This document shows, piece after piece, positions 26,701-32,963 of a DNA stretch of 38,072 nucleotides. The notes under the pieces are model-generated. The model ran no database searches. It was not told where the DNA came from and worked only from the letters and a program-made list of their open reading frames with translations. The first letter of the stretch is position 1, and each line of letters begins with the position of its first letter. The DNA is from Luteitalea sp. Lineage in GTDB: Bacteria; Acidobacteriota; Vicinamibacteria; Vicinamibacterales; Vicinamibacteraceae. The stretch covers positions 47,648-85,719 of the forward strand of contig WHTT01000017.1 in the NCBI GenBank assembly GCA_009377605.1, in the 5' to 3' direction. Position numbers and translations under genes: made by a program.

Positions 26701-26849
26701 GCGTCCGAAGGCTCCGTGGGAGGCACGCTCTCCACTGTCAGGCTCTCTTCCTGCGCGGCGGAGCTCCGCAACCAGAAGTCTCGCGGCATCGTCGTCACCA
26801 AGAGGACGGATAACACGAGACACAAGGCGCTGGCTCTCTTCATCTTCAT
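23760..26849 (-). CDS. PVC-type heme-binding membrane-bound dehydrogenase with cytochrome c domain (second copy)
   Basis: About 1,029 residues from ATG 26849, two bases after the upstream stop. ATG 26843, with AAGGA ahead of it, is an alternative. MKMKRASALCLVLSVLLV is a signal segment. A beta-propeller follows (DPVALIYDENGRGYVAEMRDY, LEDEDGDGAFDRS, NAPDGTLHVVDMSRE), then HEAT-like repeats (about 490-850), an unusual short linker of 9-residue repeats, and a cytochrome c domain with CMSCH (about 908-912) and downstream Met candidates. It has the same architecture as the protein at 994-4056 but is clearly diverged in sequence, so it is an old paralogue rather than a recent duplicate. It is likely to pass electrons from oxidation of a sugar or alcohol in the envelope. 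The sulfatase gene follows directly. Confidence 0.9.
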   Translation of the reverse strand: MKMKRASALCLVLSVLLVTTMPRDFWLRSSAAQEESLTVESVPPTEPSDAPATFRTVDGFRMVPLAVEPLVYDPVALIYDENGRGYVAEMRDYPYTNRGTAQSWEEQTNQDPIGRIRLLEDEDGDGAFDRSHVFADRISWPTGLALWKGGLFVAATPDIWYLKDTDNDGKADIRQKVYTGFRKYNIQAVINNLIWGLDHHIYGAGGTNGGTIRRLDGQRKSSAVQLSRNDFRFDPVTGAFEALSGGARFGNTFDDWGNRFICNIRNPLIHVVLPSRYLVRNPYLPVASPIHDAAESGDQLPVYPISPPEAWRVIRAARRASDPTQRMPRSELVGAGYWTSSAGVTVYRGAAYPERYHGNVFVGEVAGNLIHRQILKRDGVTFHSARADQKREFVASTDNWFRPVNFTNAPDGTLHVVDMSREIIEHPWSIPDDIHAELDLRSGRNRGRIYRLEPPGFEPPTERPRLGEATTADLVATLENPNSWWRETAHRLLYERQDASAVPLLRRLLKESRESLARLHALWSLEGLNALQDADVIQALGDGVAGVREHAVRLAEPRLKSSPELLDRVLQLADDESKRVRFQVAFTLGEVNDSRASDALLHIARQDADDSWMRTAVLSSVGKSSHVFLARLLKDEKLSSSHAGLAVLRQLATVVGARRDAGAMKTLLATLDRTEALPLAAEMTVAVGLGEGLLQAGGSLRDAGTSSGHDAWLDRVLTRALDTASDREGSTEERKLATELLAFVHVDTPGAREILQKLLRPDEEQEIQLAAIRTIGTFDDFGLFEHVVQSWRSFSPAVRSEAGEMLLASKDRVAVLLEAMKNGDVAPAHIDPATRRRLLTYSDRTLQENARTLFEAPGDSSPDEAPGDSSPDEAPGGSSRAEILAKYRAAASASGNSHRGRKIFEQNCMSCHRFGARGQEVGPDLESVRHKTRQEILAQILDPNREVSPEFLLYDIQLKNSRSASGMIVNETSSSLTIKRPGGVEETILRQNIEQIRSSGMSIMPEGLETAITPQEMADLLEFLTVSTP
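24213..24287. repeat. 27-bp in-frame tandem repeat, about 2.8 copies
   Basis: Units begin at 24213, 24240 and 24267. They encode PGDSSPDEA-type repeats in the linker before the cytochrome c domain. Copies one and two differ at one base, which points to recent slippage expansion. The period is a multiple of three, so the frame is kept. Confidence 0.85.
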
Positions 26850-26851
26850 CC

Positions 26852-27547
26852 TTACTGGTCCACTCCGCCCTTCAACCACCGTTCGAAGAACCCGAACGTC
26901 TTTCCCCCGAACACTTCGTGCGCGCCCTCGAACATCTCGTACTGGGGCTGCCGCACCATAATCGCCTTGCGGTCGAGCCAGCTGCGCTTGGCCGCCGAAT
27001 TCATGTTGACTGGTGCAAACACAGCATACTGCCGCTTGACCGCCTGCAAGCCAAACCTGTTGTGATAATCCTCGTCTTCGGTCAGCCCCGTCACGCCCTC
27101 CGGTGTACCGGCCATGCCGTGGACCGTTATCAGCGCAGGGAACGGGCCCCGGCCGTTCGGCACGAGCAGCACGCCATAGACGTGGACATCGTCGAATGCG
27201 GTGATCCAGACCCGGTACGCCTTGTGAGTCGGAAACTCCGCGATCAGCTTCTCCGTCGGCGCGAGGGGCGATTCTCTGTAGGCATTGCCGCCCAGCATCT
27301 CGAACAGCTCGTCACGGTACGGCTCAATCGACTCCTCGTACGCTGCGATGCTCGATAGGTCACGCTGCCAGTACGCCCGCCGGAGGGAGTCCGCTCTCTC
27401 CACCTGGCGGTCGAGATACTCGTCGATCTCGTCGAACTGCGCCTGCTGCATCGCCTCCACTTCATCCTCCAATAGAACCTGTGACCGAAGTGGAGCCGCC
27501 ATGCAGAGGACCAAGACAAGAAGCACACAGATCGCCTTCGCGTTCAT
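26852..27547 (-). CDS. Alpha/beta-hydrolase lacking its nucleophile region (internal in-frame deletion)
   Basis: 231 residues, an open frame with signal peptide (AICVLLVLVLCMAAP). The N-terminal half matches dienelactone-hydrolase/Abhydrolase-type proteins (VYGVLLVPNGRGPFPALITV, HGMAG). After RSWLDRKAIM the sequence passes directly to the family C-terminus GAHEVFGGKTFGFFERWL, which carries the catalytic His. The roughly 150-180 residues that should hold the GxSxG nucleophile elbow and the acidic residue are missing. The enzyme cannot work by the normal triad, so it is either a decaying gene or a reduced protein. It sits in the operon between an amidohydrolase gene (12 nt upstream) and the PVC-type dehydrogenase (2 nt downstream). 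The polar effect on downstream genes would be small because the frame is kept. Confidence 0.75.
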   Translation of the reverse strand: MNAKAICVLLVLVLCMAAPLRSQVLLEDEVEAMQQAQFDEIDEYLDRQVERADSLRRAYWQRDLSSIAAYEESIEPYRDELFEMLGGNAYRESPLAPTEKLIAEFPTHKAYRVWITAFDDVHVYGVLLVPNGRGPFPALITVHGMAGTPEGVTGLTEDEDYHNRFGLQAVKRQYAVFAPVNMNSAAKRSWLDRKAIMVRQPQYEMFEGAHEVFGGKTFGFFERWLKGGVDQ

Positions 27548-27559
27548 GACGTTCAGCTC

Positions 27560-28441
27560 TCAGCTCATTATCCGCCTCGCGTTGTGCCGCAGAATACCGC
27601 GGATCTGCTGGCGATTCAGCGGCGATTCACGCATCTTCAACATGGCCGCCTCGAGGTAAAAGATGGGCGCATACGATCCGAAAAGGATTCGCGAGGAAGA
27701 GATCGACTCGGCCAGGCGTCCCACACCTCCAAGTCCCTCCAACCAGGAGATCTCGCAATACACCTGACCGGCTTCCGTCAACGACGCCAGCAGCTCGAGC
27801 GCGCCTGACTGGAGCGCATTCACATTGAGAAGAACGACGCGCGCCTGCGGAACGTCAGGTAGGAGTGTCGACAGCGCCTTCAGATCCACCGGCGGCACCT
27901 GAAGACGCGAATGCTGCGTGCGGGCATCCTCCATCCCCACCGCCACCTGGAGGATGAGCTGCCGCGCTGCCGCCAGCTTCAGAAGCCGTTCGAATACCGG
28001 TTCATCCAGACGATAGCCATGGTAATCGGGATGCAGGCGAATTCCCGGCATCTTCAGCTCTTCATGGCAGCGGCGCAGGTCTTCTTCCCAGTCCGGGAGC
28101 GTCGGATTGACCGCGCCGAAAGGCAGGAGCATGCCGTCTCCGTGCGCTCGGCACTCCTTGGCCAACCTCACATTGACGCCTGAGATATCTTTGTGCAGCA
28201 GACAATCAAGGCTTCCGACCCAGGCCTGACCGATACCATGGCGGCGCAGTTGCTTCACCAGCCCTGCCGTCTCGTCTCCTTGAACGCTGCGAAAGGGCCA
28301 TTTCGAAAGATGAACGTTGACATCCACCGCTTCTTCCGAAAGCCGTGGAGCTATCTGCTCCGCAGAGGCGTTGCAATCGAGCCTCAGGGCTGCCGCTCCC
28401 AACGGCAGTGTGAGCAAGCGACGCCGTGTCATGCGCATCAT
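27560..28441 (-). CDS. Amidohydrolase-fold protein with degenerate metal site, exported
   Basis: 293 residues. The start ATG directly abuts the stop of the previous gene. TRRRLLTLPLGAAAL is a twin-arginine-like signal. The TIM-barrel amidohydrolase (PF04909-like) pattern is recognisable, but ligands are changed: the usual HxH reads NVH (VDVNVHLS), the barrel His appears as Asn in VLLNVNAL, and the terminal GSD reads GSY (LFGSYAPIF). IRLHPDYHGY keeps its His. A metal-independent reaction or a non-catalytic role is therefore possible. It is paired with an amidohydrolase that keeps its ligands. This may be a pair in which the exported partner binds rather than cleaves, which is inference. Confidence 0.75.
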   Translation of the reverse strand: MMRMTRRRLLTLPLGAAALRLDCNASAEQIAPRLSEEAVDVNVHLSKWPFRSVQGDETAGLVKQLRRHGIGQAWVGSLDCLLHKDISGVNVRLAKECRAHGDGMLLPFGAVNPTLPDWEEDLRRCHEELKMPGIRLHPDYHGYRLDEPVFERLLKLAAARQLILQVAVGMEDARTQHSRLQVPPVDLKALSTLLPDVPQARVVLLNVNALQSGALELLASLTEAGQVYCEISWLEGLGGVGRLAESISSSRILFGSYAPIFYLEAAMLKMRESPLNRQQIRGILRHNARRIMS

Positions 28442-29251
28442 TTATCGCGACATCCCCTTGGCTGTTAGGATTGGGCCCAGCAACCTTCGAAGATTTCCGC
28501 CCAGGATAAGCGCTTTCTCCGGCTTGGATATCTCAGCGCCGATCACCTTGGCGAGCTGACTGGCATAGCTTCTTCCCCCGGCATCACTCCCGTAGACGAG
28601 GCGTTCGGCGCCCAGCTCGCGAACCCCCATTTCCACCATGCCGCTGGTGGGGTTGGAGCCTCCAAGACCAGCCGATACATGGGAGCAGGATCTGATGGCT
28701 CGAATACCTAGCTCCCAGTCTCCTCCGCTGTGACCACAAATGAGCCTGAGGCTCGGATGACGCATCACCGCCTCCGCCACGTCCTGCGGCGTTGACTCCC
28801 CCCGAAGATTGCCTCCTCCGGGATACGCGGGAGTGCCGCCGATCTTCAGCCACGTGTGCTGAAACACCACCGCCTCGAGGTCAGTTGCCCTGGCAAAGAT
28901 CGCCTCTACTTCTGGTGTGTTGCAACGCTGAGCCACCCAGAGCTTGACCCCAACCATGGGACCATCCCGGACACAGCGATCCAACTCTGCAAGGCTCTCC
29001 TGAAGATACCTCGGGTTCAGATAGACGAACCCGAAGGCCCGATCCTCACGACCTCTTATGGCGGTCAGCACCTCGTCATTCTGGTGTCTGAGCTCCTCCG
29101 GGTGAGGATCCTGGTGCCATTGCATCCCCATGAAGACGCACATTCGTTCGATCCCCATCCGATCCGCATATCTGAGGAGCTCCTCTATCCGTTCTCCAGG
29201 GCTGTTTCCCTTGACACCACGTAGGTGACAATGAAGGTCCCAGATCCTCAT
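28442..29251 (-). CDS. Amidohydrolase (PF04909-like) with intact metal ligands
   Basis: 269 residues from ATG 29251 (MRIWDLHCHLRG). The longer upstream frame crosses a hairpin repeat and the receptor gene and is not protein-like. Metal ligands are visible: His7 and His9 (HCH), His in VVFQHTW, His in LICGHSGGDWE and Asp in LVYGSDAGG. There is no signal peptide, so it is cytoplasmic. Family members hydrolyse lactones, amides or decarboxylate acids; the substrate is unknown. It is the first gene of the five-gene minus-strand operon and follows the TonB-dependent receptor gene across a hairpin array, which may reduce readthrough from the receptor promoter. Confidence 0.85.
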   Translation of the reverse strand: MRIWDLHCHLRGVKGNSPGERIEELLRYADRMGIERMCVFMGMQWHQDPHPEELRHQNDEVLTAIRGREDRAFGFVYLNPRYLQESLAELDRCVRDGPMVGVKLWVAQRCNTPEVEAIFARATDLEAVVFQHTWLKIGGTPAYPGGGNLRGESTPQDVAEAVMRHPSLRLICGHSGGDWELGIRAIRSCSHVSAGLGGSNPTSGMVEMGVRELGAERLVYGSDAGGRSYASQLAKVIGAEISKPEKALILGGNLRRLLGPILTAKGMSR

Positions 29252-29267
29252 GTCGGCTAACCCTCGA

Positions 29268-29335
29268 GAACCCGAAACGGACGCCTCGGCGAGGGCGTCC
29301 CTACCGGATGGTAGGGCGCGTTCGCCGAACGCGCC
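29268..29335. repeat. REP/BIME-like hairpin array
   Basis: Three stems in a row: GGACGCC/GGCGTCC (29279-29300), CCCTACC/GGTAGGG around GGAT (29299-29316) and GGCGCGTTC/GAACGCGCC around GCC (29315-29335). The first 38 bases recur at 34299-34335 with one base indel. The array lies between the receptor stop (29344) and the amidohydrolase start (29251), and could attenuate transcription or protect the receptor mRNA end. Confidence 0.75.
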
Positions 29336-29343
29336 GTGAGCAT

Positions 29344-32300
29344 CTAGAACATGAGCCGCAATTCCAAGTTGATCTGGCGCGCCGGTCGTGCGCTGGTGAT
29401 CCTCCCGAAACTGGGGCTCTCGAAGTTCGCGTCGACACCCGCCCACTGCGTGTGGTTCAAGGCGTTGAAGAAGCTCGCCAGAAACTCCATTCTCGTGGTG
29501 CCGGAGATGGAAAACACCTTCCCGATTCTGAGATCGAGGTTGTTGATGCCCGCCGCGTTTAGGACGCCGAGTGGCGCTGTGCCAAATGTGCCAAACTCCG
29601 GCTGGACGAAACAACTGGTATTGAACCACTCGAACCGATCCTCGGGGGCATCGGTCACATCGCAGTCGGGAACGAGGTTGGCGTGTTGGCGAGTGAGGGC
29701 GCTTCCGGTATTGTCGTTCGTGAGCACCGTTTGCGGCGCGCCACTCGTGAGCTCCGCTTTCCCGCTGAGATTCCATCCGCCCAGTATCTGGTTCATCACA
29801 CCATGCAACGGGAAGGTCTGCCCTTGGCCCCACGGTAACTCATAGGTCCAGGCCGTGATGGAGCGAACGGTCGGCACGATGCCGGACCGTCCGGCCCAGA
29901 GGTCATAATTACGGAAATCCAGGTTGCCATGGTCACTTCTGCTGATATTGCTCGAGGCGAGATTCTTGGCCCAGGTAAAGTTGGACCGCAGGGTCAGCCC
30001 GTGCCACTGCCGGTTGGTCACGCCAATGGTTCCCGAGTGGTACTTGGACCACCCCCACGGGACCCAACTGCCAATCCGGCCCCACCCCGGCAGCGGCCGC
30101 CGCTCCTCGAGCGGGACGTCCTCCAGATCGCCTTGCGGCAGCTCCGGCGCATTCAAGTCCACGAACTGGCCGTTGTGAATGGAATGCGATCCCAGATAGT
30201 CGAGGTTGACGGACCATCTGGGGTGAATGCGGTGCTGAACGCTGAGCGACCATTGATACACGGTGGGCGTGTCATATTGCCGCTGGCCGAGGACACGGGG
30301 TGTCGCCACCGGATCCTCGAAGGCCTGAGGAATACCGGTTGGCGGGGGCGCGGGAAAGAGATTGCGGACATCGATGGACGGACGCTGCTGACTCTGATCA
30401 ATGGCCCGATCATCTCTCAACGTAAACGGATTCGCACCCTGTGAAATCTCCACTAACTGATTCGTATTGATATTGCCGGCGTAAAAGATCCCGCCGCCAG
30501 CCCGGACCACGGTATTCTCGGTGGCGCGAAACGACACCCCGATCCGTGGTGCGACATTCGCCTTCGGGGTCTCATACCCTTGCTCCGGAATGTCTCCGCT
30601 GAGGGCGGCGTTCCTCCCGAAATCCGTGGCCGAATCGAAGGCGTCCAAGGGGTTCTCCAAGGCAAAGAGCAGCTGGCCCGGAGGGGTGAAATCGAACCCG
30701 CTCACGGCGTGATGCACATTGCGCCAGGGCCCCCACCGCTCGACGCGCAGGCCGAGATTGACGGTCAAGCGGTCGTGAAGCTGCCAGCTATCCTGGACAT
30801 AGCCCGCCCAGTAGGTCTGCCTCACATTGGGAATGATCTCGTTCAAGATGAGCAGGCTCGAGCTCGGGAAGCCGAGCAACATATCGGCAAAGCTGAGCCC
30901 GCCGACGGGCAGACCCGCAGCCTGTCTTGCGTCATCGCAGATGTCATTCCCCTGCGGACAGGCGCGGGTAAAGACGTTTTCAAAATTCATGTCTCCCTTA
31001 TCGACACCCTGCTTCGGGAAGAACAAGCGTCGCTCCGTGACCTGGAAGCCAGTCTTCAACGTATGTTTGCTTTTCGTCCAGGTCACGTCATCTTTGACCT
31101 GATACGTATTCTGCACGGGCCTCCAGATGTTGGTCGCCGACGTGCCGAGGGAGAAGTCCTGGTTGCCGAGGCTCGGGCTTCCAGAGAAGCTGGACGTGTT
31201 TGCAATACCGGCTACGGCCGCCACATCCGGGACATCGAGGACGCGACCGATGCCCCATGCGGGACGCGCGTAGGACACGGAGAGATCATTGATGAATGTC
31301 GGGGTGACCATTTCGCTCCAGTTGACCACGAGATCGTGCGTGCGGCTGGGGGTCTCCTCACCCGGCAACGGTCCGAGGAGTCCCCCTCGCGCCGCCTCTC
31401 GCCGGAGATACGAATACCGGCCCCAAATCGTCGTGTCGTCACTCTGCTGCCAATCGAGCCGCACAGTGAACTGCTCCTCATCGATGGTCGTCGGCACCGT
31501 TCCCGAGAACTGCGGCACCCCATCGATGACCGTATTGGGCAGGGGCGTGAACTCCAGGATCTGTTGGATCTGCGGCGAGATCAGCTCGCGAGGAAGCTGG
31601 TTATTCGCGAAGGGCGCACGCAGCCCCGTCGCGGGGTCGAACTCGAGCGGGTTGAACAGCTGGGGAGCCGGCTGCGTCCCGCCGTCCGGCGCCGGCAGCA
31701 GGGTGTCCGAGAAGTCGCCGTTGCGCTCCGCGGCCGTGGGAACTCTGGCATCGCTCGGGACGGCCTGGCGGAGCCGCGACCCTTCATGATTCGCAAAGAA
31801 GAAGAGCCGGTTGTGCAAGACAGGGCCACCCAGCGAGCCGCCCCATTTGTTCCGTTTGTATTCGGGCAGGGCTTCACCCGCCAGGTTCGTGAAAAAGCCC
31901 TTCGCGTCGAGATTGTCGTTGCGGTGCTCCCAGAACCCCTCGCCATGGAAGGCGTTGCCGCCCCCTTTGGTGATGATATTGACGGCATTCGCGCCGCTGC
32001 CGAACTCCGCACCCATGCTGGCGGTCTGCAGCCGCACCTCTTCCACCACTGCTGACGAGAGGATGTTCGTGTTCTGGCTGTAAATCGCGAGCGACGAGTC
32101 GGATCCATCAATCGAGACATTGGACGAGGAATCCCGCTGGCCGCCGGCCAGGACGCCCGACGACTCGAAACTGCCGGCCGCACTCACCCGTCGCAAGGAA
32201 TGTTGGCCGAAGGTCATATTCCCCAGGCTCAGATATTGCGGTGAGGTATTCGGCGCCAGGGCGAGCAGATCAAAGTAATTGCGCGTTTCGACGGGCATCT

Positions 32301-32742
32301 TATCCACCAGCTGCTCGTCGATGGTCGTCGCCAACTCCGCCGTCGTCGTATTGAGGAGCTCCGCGCCCGCAGCCGAGATGGTGACCTCCTCGGTGACGTC
32401 GCCGAGCTCGAGGGTGATATCCACCTCCGCCGGGATCGCGACCAACGCATCCCGATCGGTAATCACCGCGGGCCGAAATCCAGGCAGGCTCGCGCGGATC
32501 GTATACGTCCCTGGTCGCAGTGACTGAACCGAATAGTACCCCGCGTCATTGGTCACCCGTTCCCGGCTCACGCCGGTCGCCTGATGCACAATCGTCACCG
32601 TGACGCCGGGCAAGACCGCGCCCGTCGTGTCCCGCACCCTCCCCACGATCGCCGTGGTCGTCTGCACCTGCGCGTAGAGGGTCGTCACGATTACCAACAC
32701 ACTCGAGACACTGCACAGGGGTGCGAAGATGTGACGTGCCAT
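29344..32742 (-). CDS. TonB-dependent outer-membrane receptor with carboxypeptidase-regulatory-like N-terminal domain
   Basis: 1,132 residues from ATG 32742 (after AGGGAG). The frame is open upstream, but the signal peptide (ARHIFAPLCSVSSVLVIVTTL) starts here. Residues about 28-115 form a carboxypeptidase-regulatory-like beta-sandwich (AIVGRVRDTTGAVLPGVTVT, YYSVQSLRPGTYTIRASLPG). The plug domain follows (about 125-260, VSIDGSDSS, GSGANAVNIITKGGGN). A large beta-barrel ends in LELRLMF, the terminal Phe expected of outer-membrane proteins. This is the Oar-like receptor type abundant in Acidobacteriota. It probably imports or binds large carbohydrate products for the adjacent catabolic genes. 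It has a strong promoter of its own (32857-32885) and is divergent from the ROK regulator. Confidence 0.95.
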   Translation of the reverse strand: MARHIFAPLCSVSSVLVIVTTLYAQVQTTTAIVGRVRDTTGAVLPGVTVTIVHQATGVSRERVTNDAGYYSVQSLRPGTYTIRASLPGFRPAVITDRDALVAIPAEVDITLELGDVTEEVTISAAGAELLNTTTAELATTIDEQLVDKMPVETRNYFDLLALAPNTSPQYLSLGNMTFGQHSLRRVSAAGSFESSGVLAGGQRDSSSNVSIDGSDSSLAIYSQNTNILSSAVVEEVRLQTASMGAEFGSGANAVNIITKGGGNAFHGEGFWEHRNDNLDAKGFFTNLAGEALPEYKRNKWGGSLGGPVLHNRLFFFANHEGSRLRQAVPSDARVPTAAERNGDFSDTLLPAPDGGTQPAPQLFNPLEFDPATGLRAPFANNQLPRELISPQIQQILEFTPLPNTVIDGVPQFSGTVPTTIDEEQFTVRLDWQQSDDTTIWGRYSYLRREAARGGLLGPLPGEETPSRTHDLVVNWSEMVTPTFINDLSVSYARPAWGIGRVLDVPDVAAVAGIANTSSFSGSPSLGNQDFSLGTSATNIWRPVQNTYQVKDDVTWTKSKHTLKTGFQVTERRLFFPKQGVDKGDMNFENVFTRACPQGNDICDDARQAAGLPVGGLSFADMLLGFPSSSLLILNEIIPNVRQTYWAGYVQDSWQLHDRLTVNLGLRVERWGPWRNVHHAVSGFDFTPPGQLLFALENPLDAFDSATDFGRNAALSGDIPEQGYETPKANVAPRIGVSFRATENTVVRAGGGIFYAGNINTNQLVEISQGANPFTLRDDRAIDQSQQRPSIDVRNLFPAPPPTGIPQAFEDPVATPRVLGQRQYDTPTVYQWSLSVQHRIHPRWSVNLDYLGSHSIHNGQFVDLNAPELPQGDLEDVPLEERRPLPGWGRIGSWVPWGWSKYHSGTIGVTNRQWHGLTLRSNFTWAKNLASSNISRSDHGNLDFRNYDLWAGRSGIVPTVRSITAWTYELPWGQGQTFPLHGVMNQILGGWNLSGKAELTSGAPQTVLTNDNTGSALTRQHANLVPDCDVTDAPEDRFEWFNTSCFVQPEFGTFGTAPLGVLNAAGINNLDLRIGKVFSISGTTRMEFLASFFNALNHTQWAGVDANFESPSFGRITSARPARQINLELRLMF

Positions 32743-32856
32743 TTTGGTTACACTCCCTTCGAAGGTGACACGGGTCCAATGAGGGCAGGATGAGTGCAAA
32801 CCTCGAGAGCCGCCGATCGCTCTATTACAGCCAGCTTCCGAACTAATTATGGCTTT

Positions 32857-32885
32857 AGCATATTCCCCGCTCCGGGACCTGTCAA
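32857..32885 (-). promoter_or_regulatory. Sigma-70-type promoter for the TonB-dependent receptor
   Basis: Minus strand TTGACA (32885-32880) and TATGCT (32862-32857) with an ideal 17-bp spacer. The leader is about 108 nt. ATTAGTTCG follows about 9-17 bases after the -10, comparable to the ATTAATTCG element of the site at 11056. Confidence 0.75.
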
Positions 32886-32917
32886 CAGATATGGACCTAA
32901 ACAAGGGGATGATTCTA

Positions 32918-32956
32918 CGAATTCGTTGCTCAAACGGAACGCCGATCGACTATATT
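32918..32956 (+). promoter_or_regulatory. ROK-gene promoter region, possibly leaderless, with ACGAATTCGT palindrome
   Basis: ACGAATTCGT (32918-32927) is a perfect 10-bp palindrome overlapping a weak -35 (TTGCTC, 32926-32931). TATATT (32951-32956) is a likely -10, eight bases from the ATG at 32964, so the transcript would start at or next to the start codon. The spacer is 19 bp. The palindrome sits where an autorepressor would bind. Confidence 0.4.
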
Positions 32957-32963
32957 GGCCTTA

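Noticed and set aside
29252-29833. N-terminal extension of the amidohydrolase to 463 residues
   Set aside because: It would run through the REP hairpins and inside the receptor gene in another frame. MRIWDLHCH is the natural start.
30580-32055. 491-codon plus-strand frame
   Set aside because: Antisense shadow of the TonB-dependent receptor. Its composition is not protein-like.
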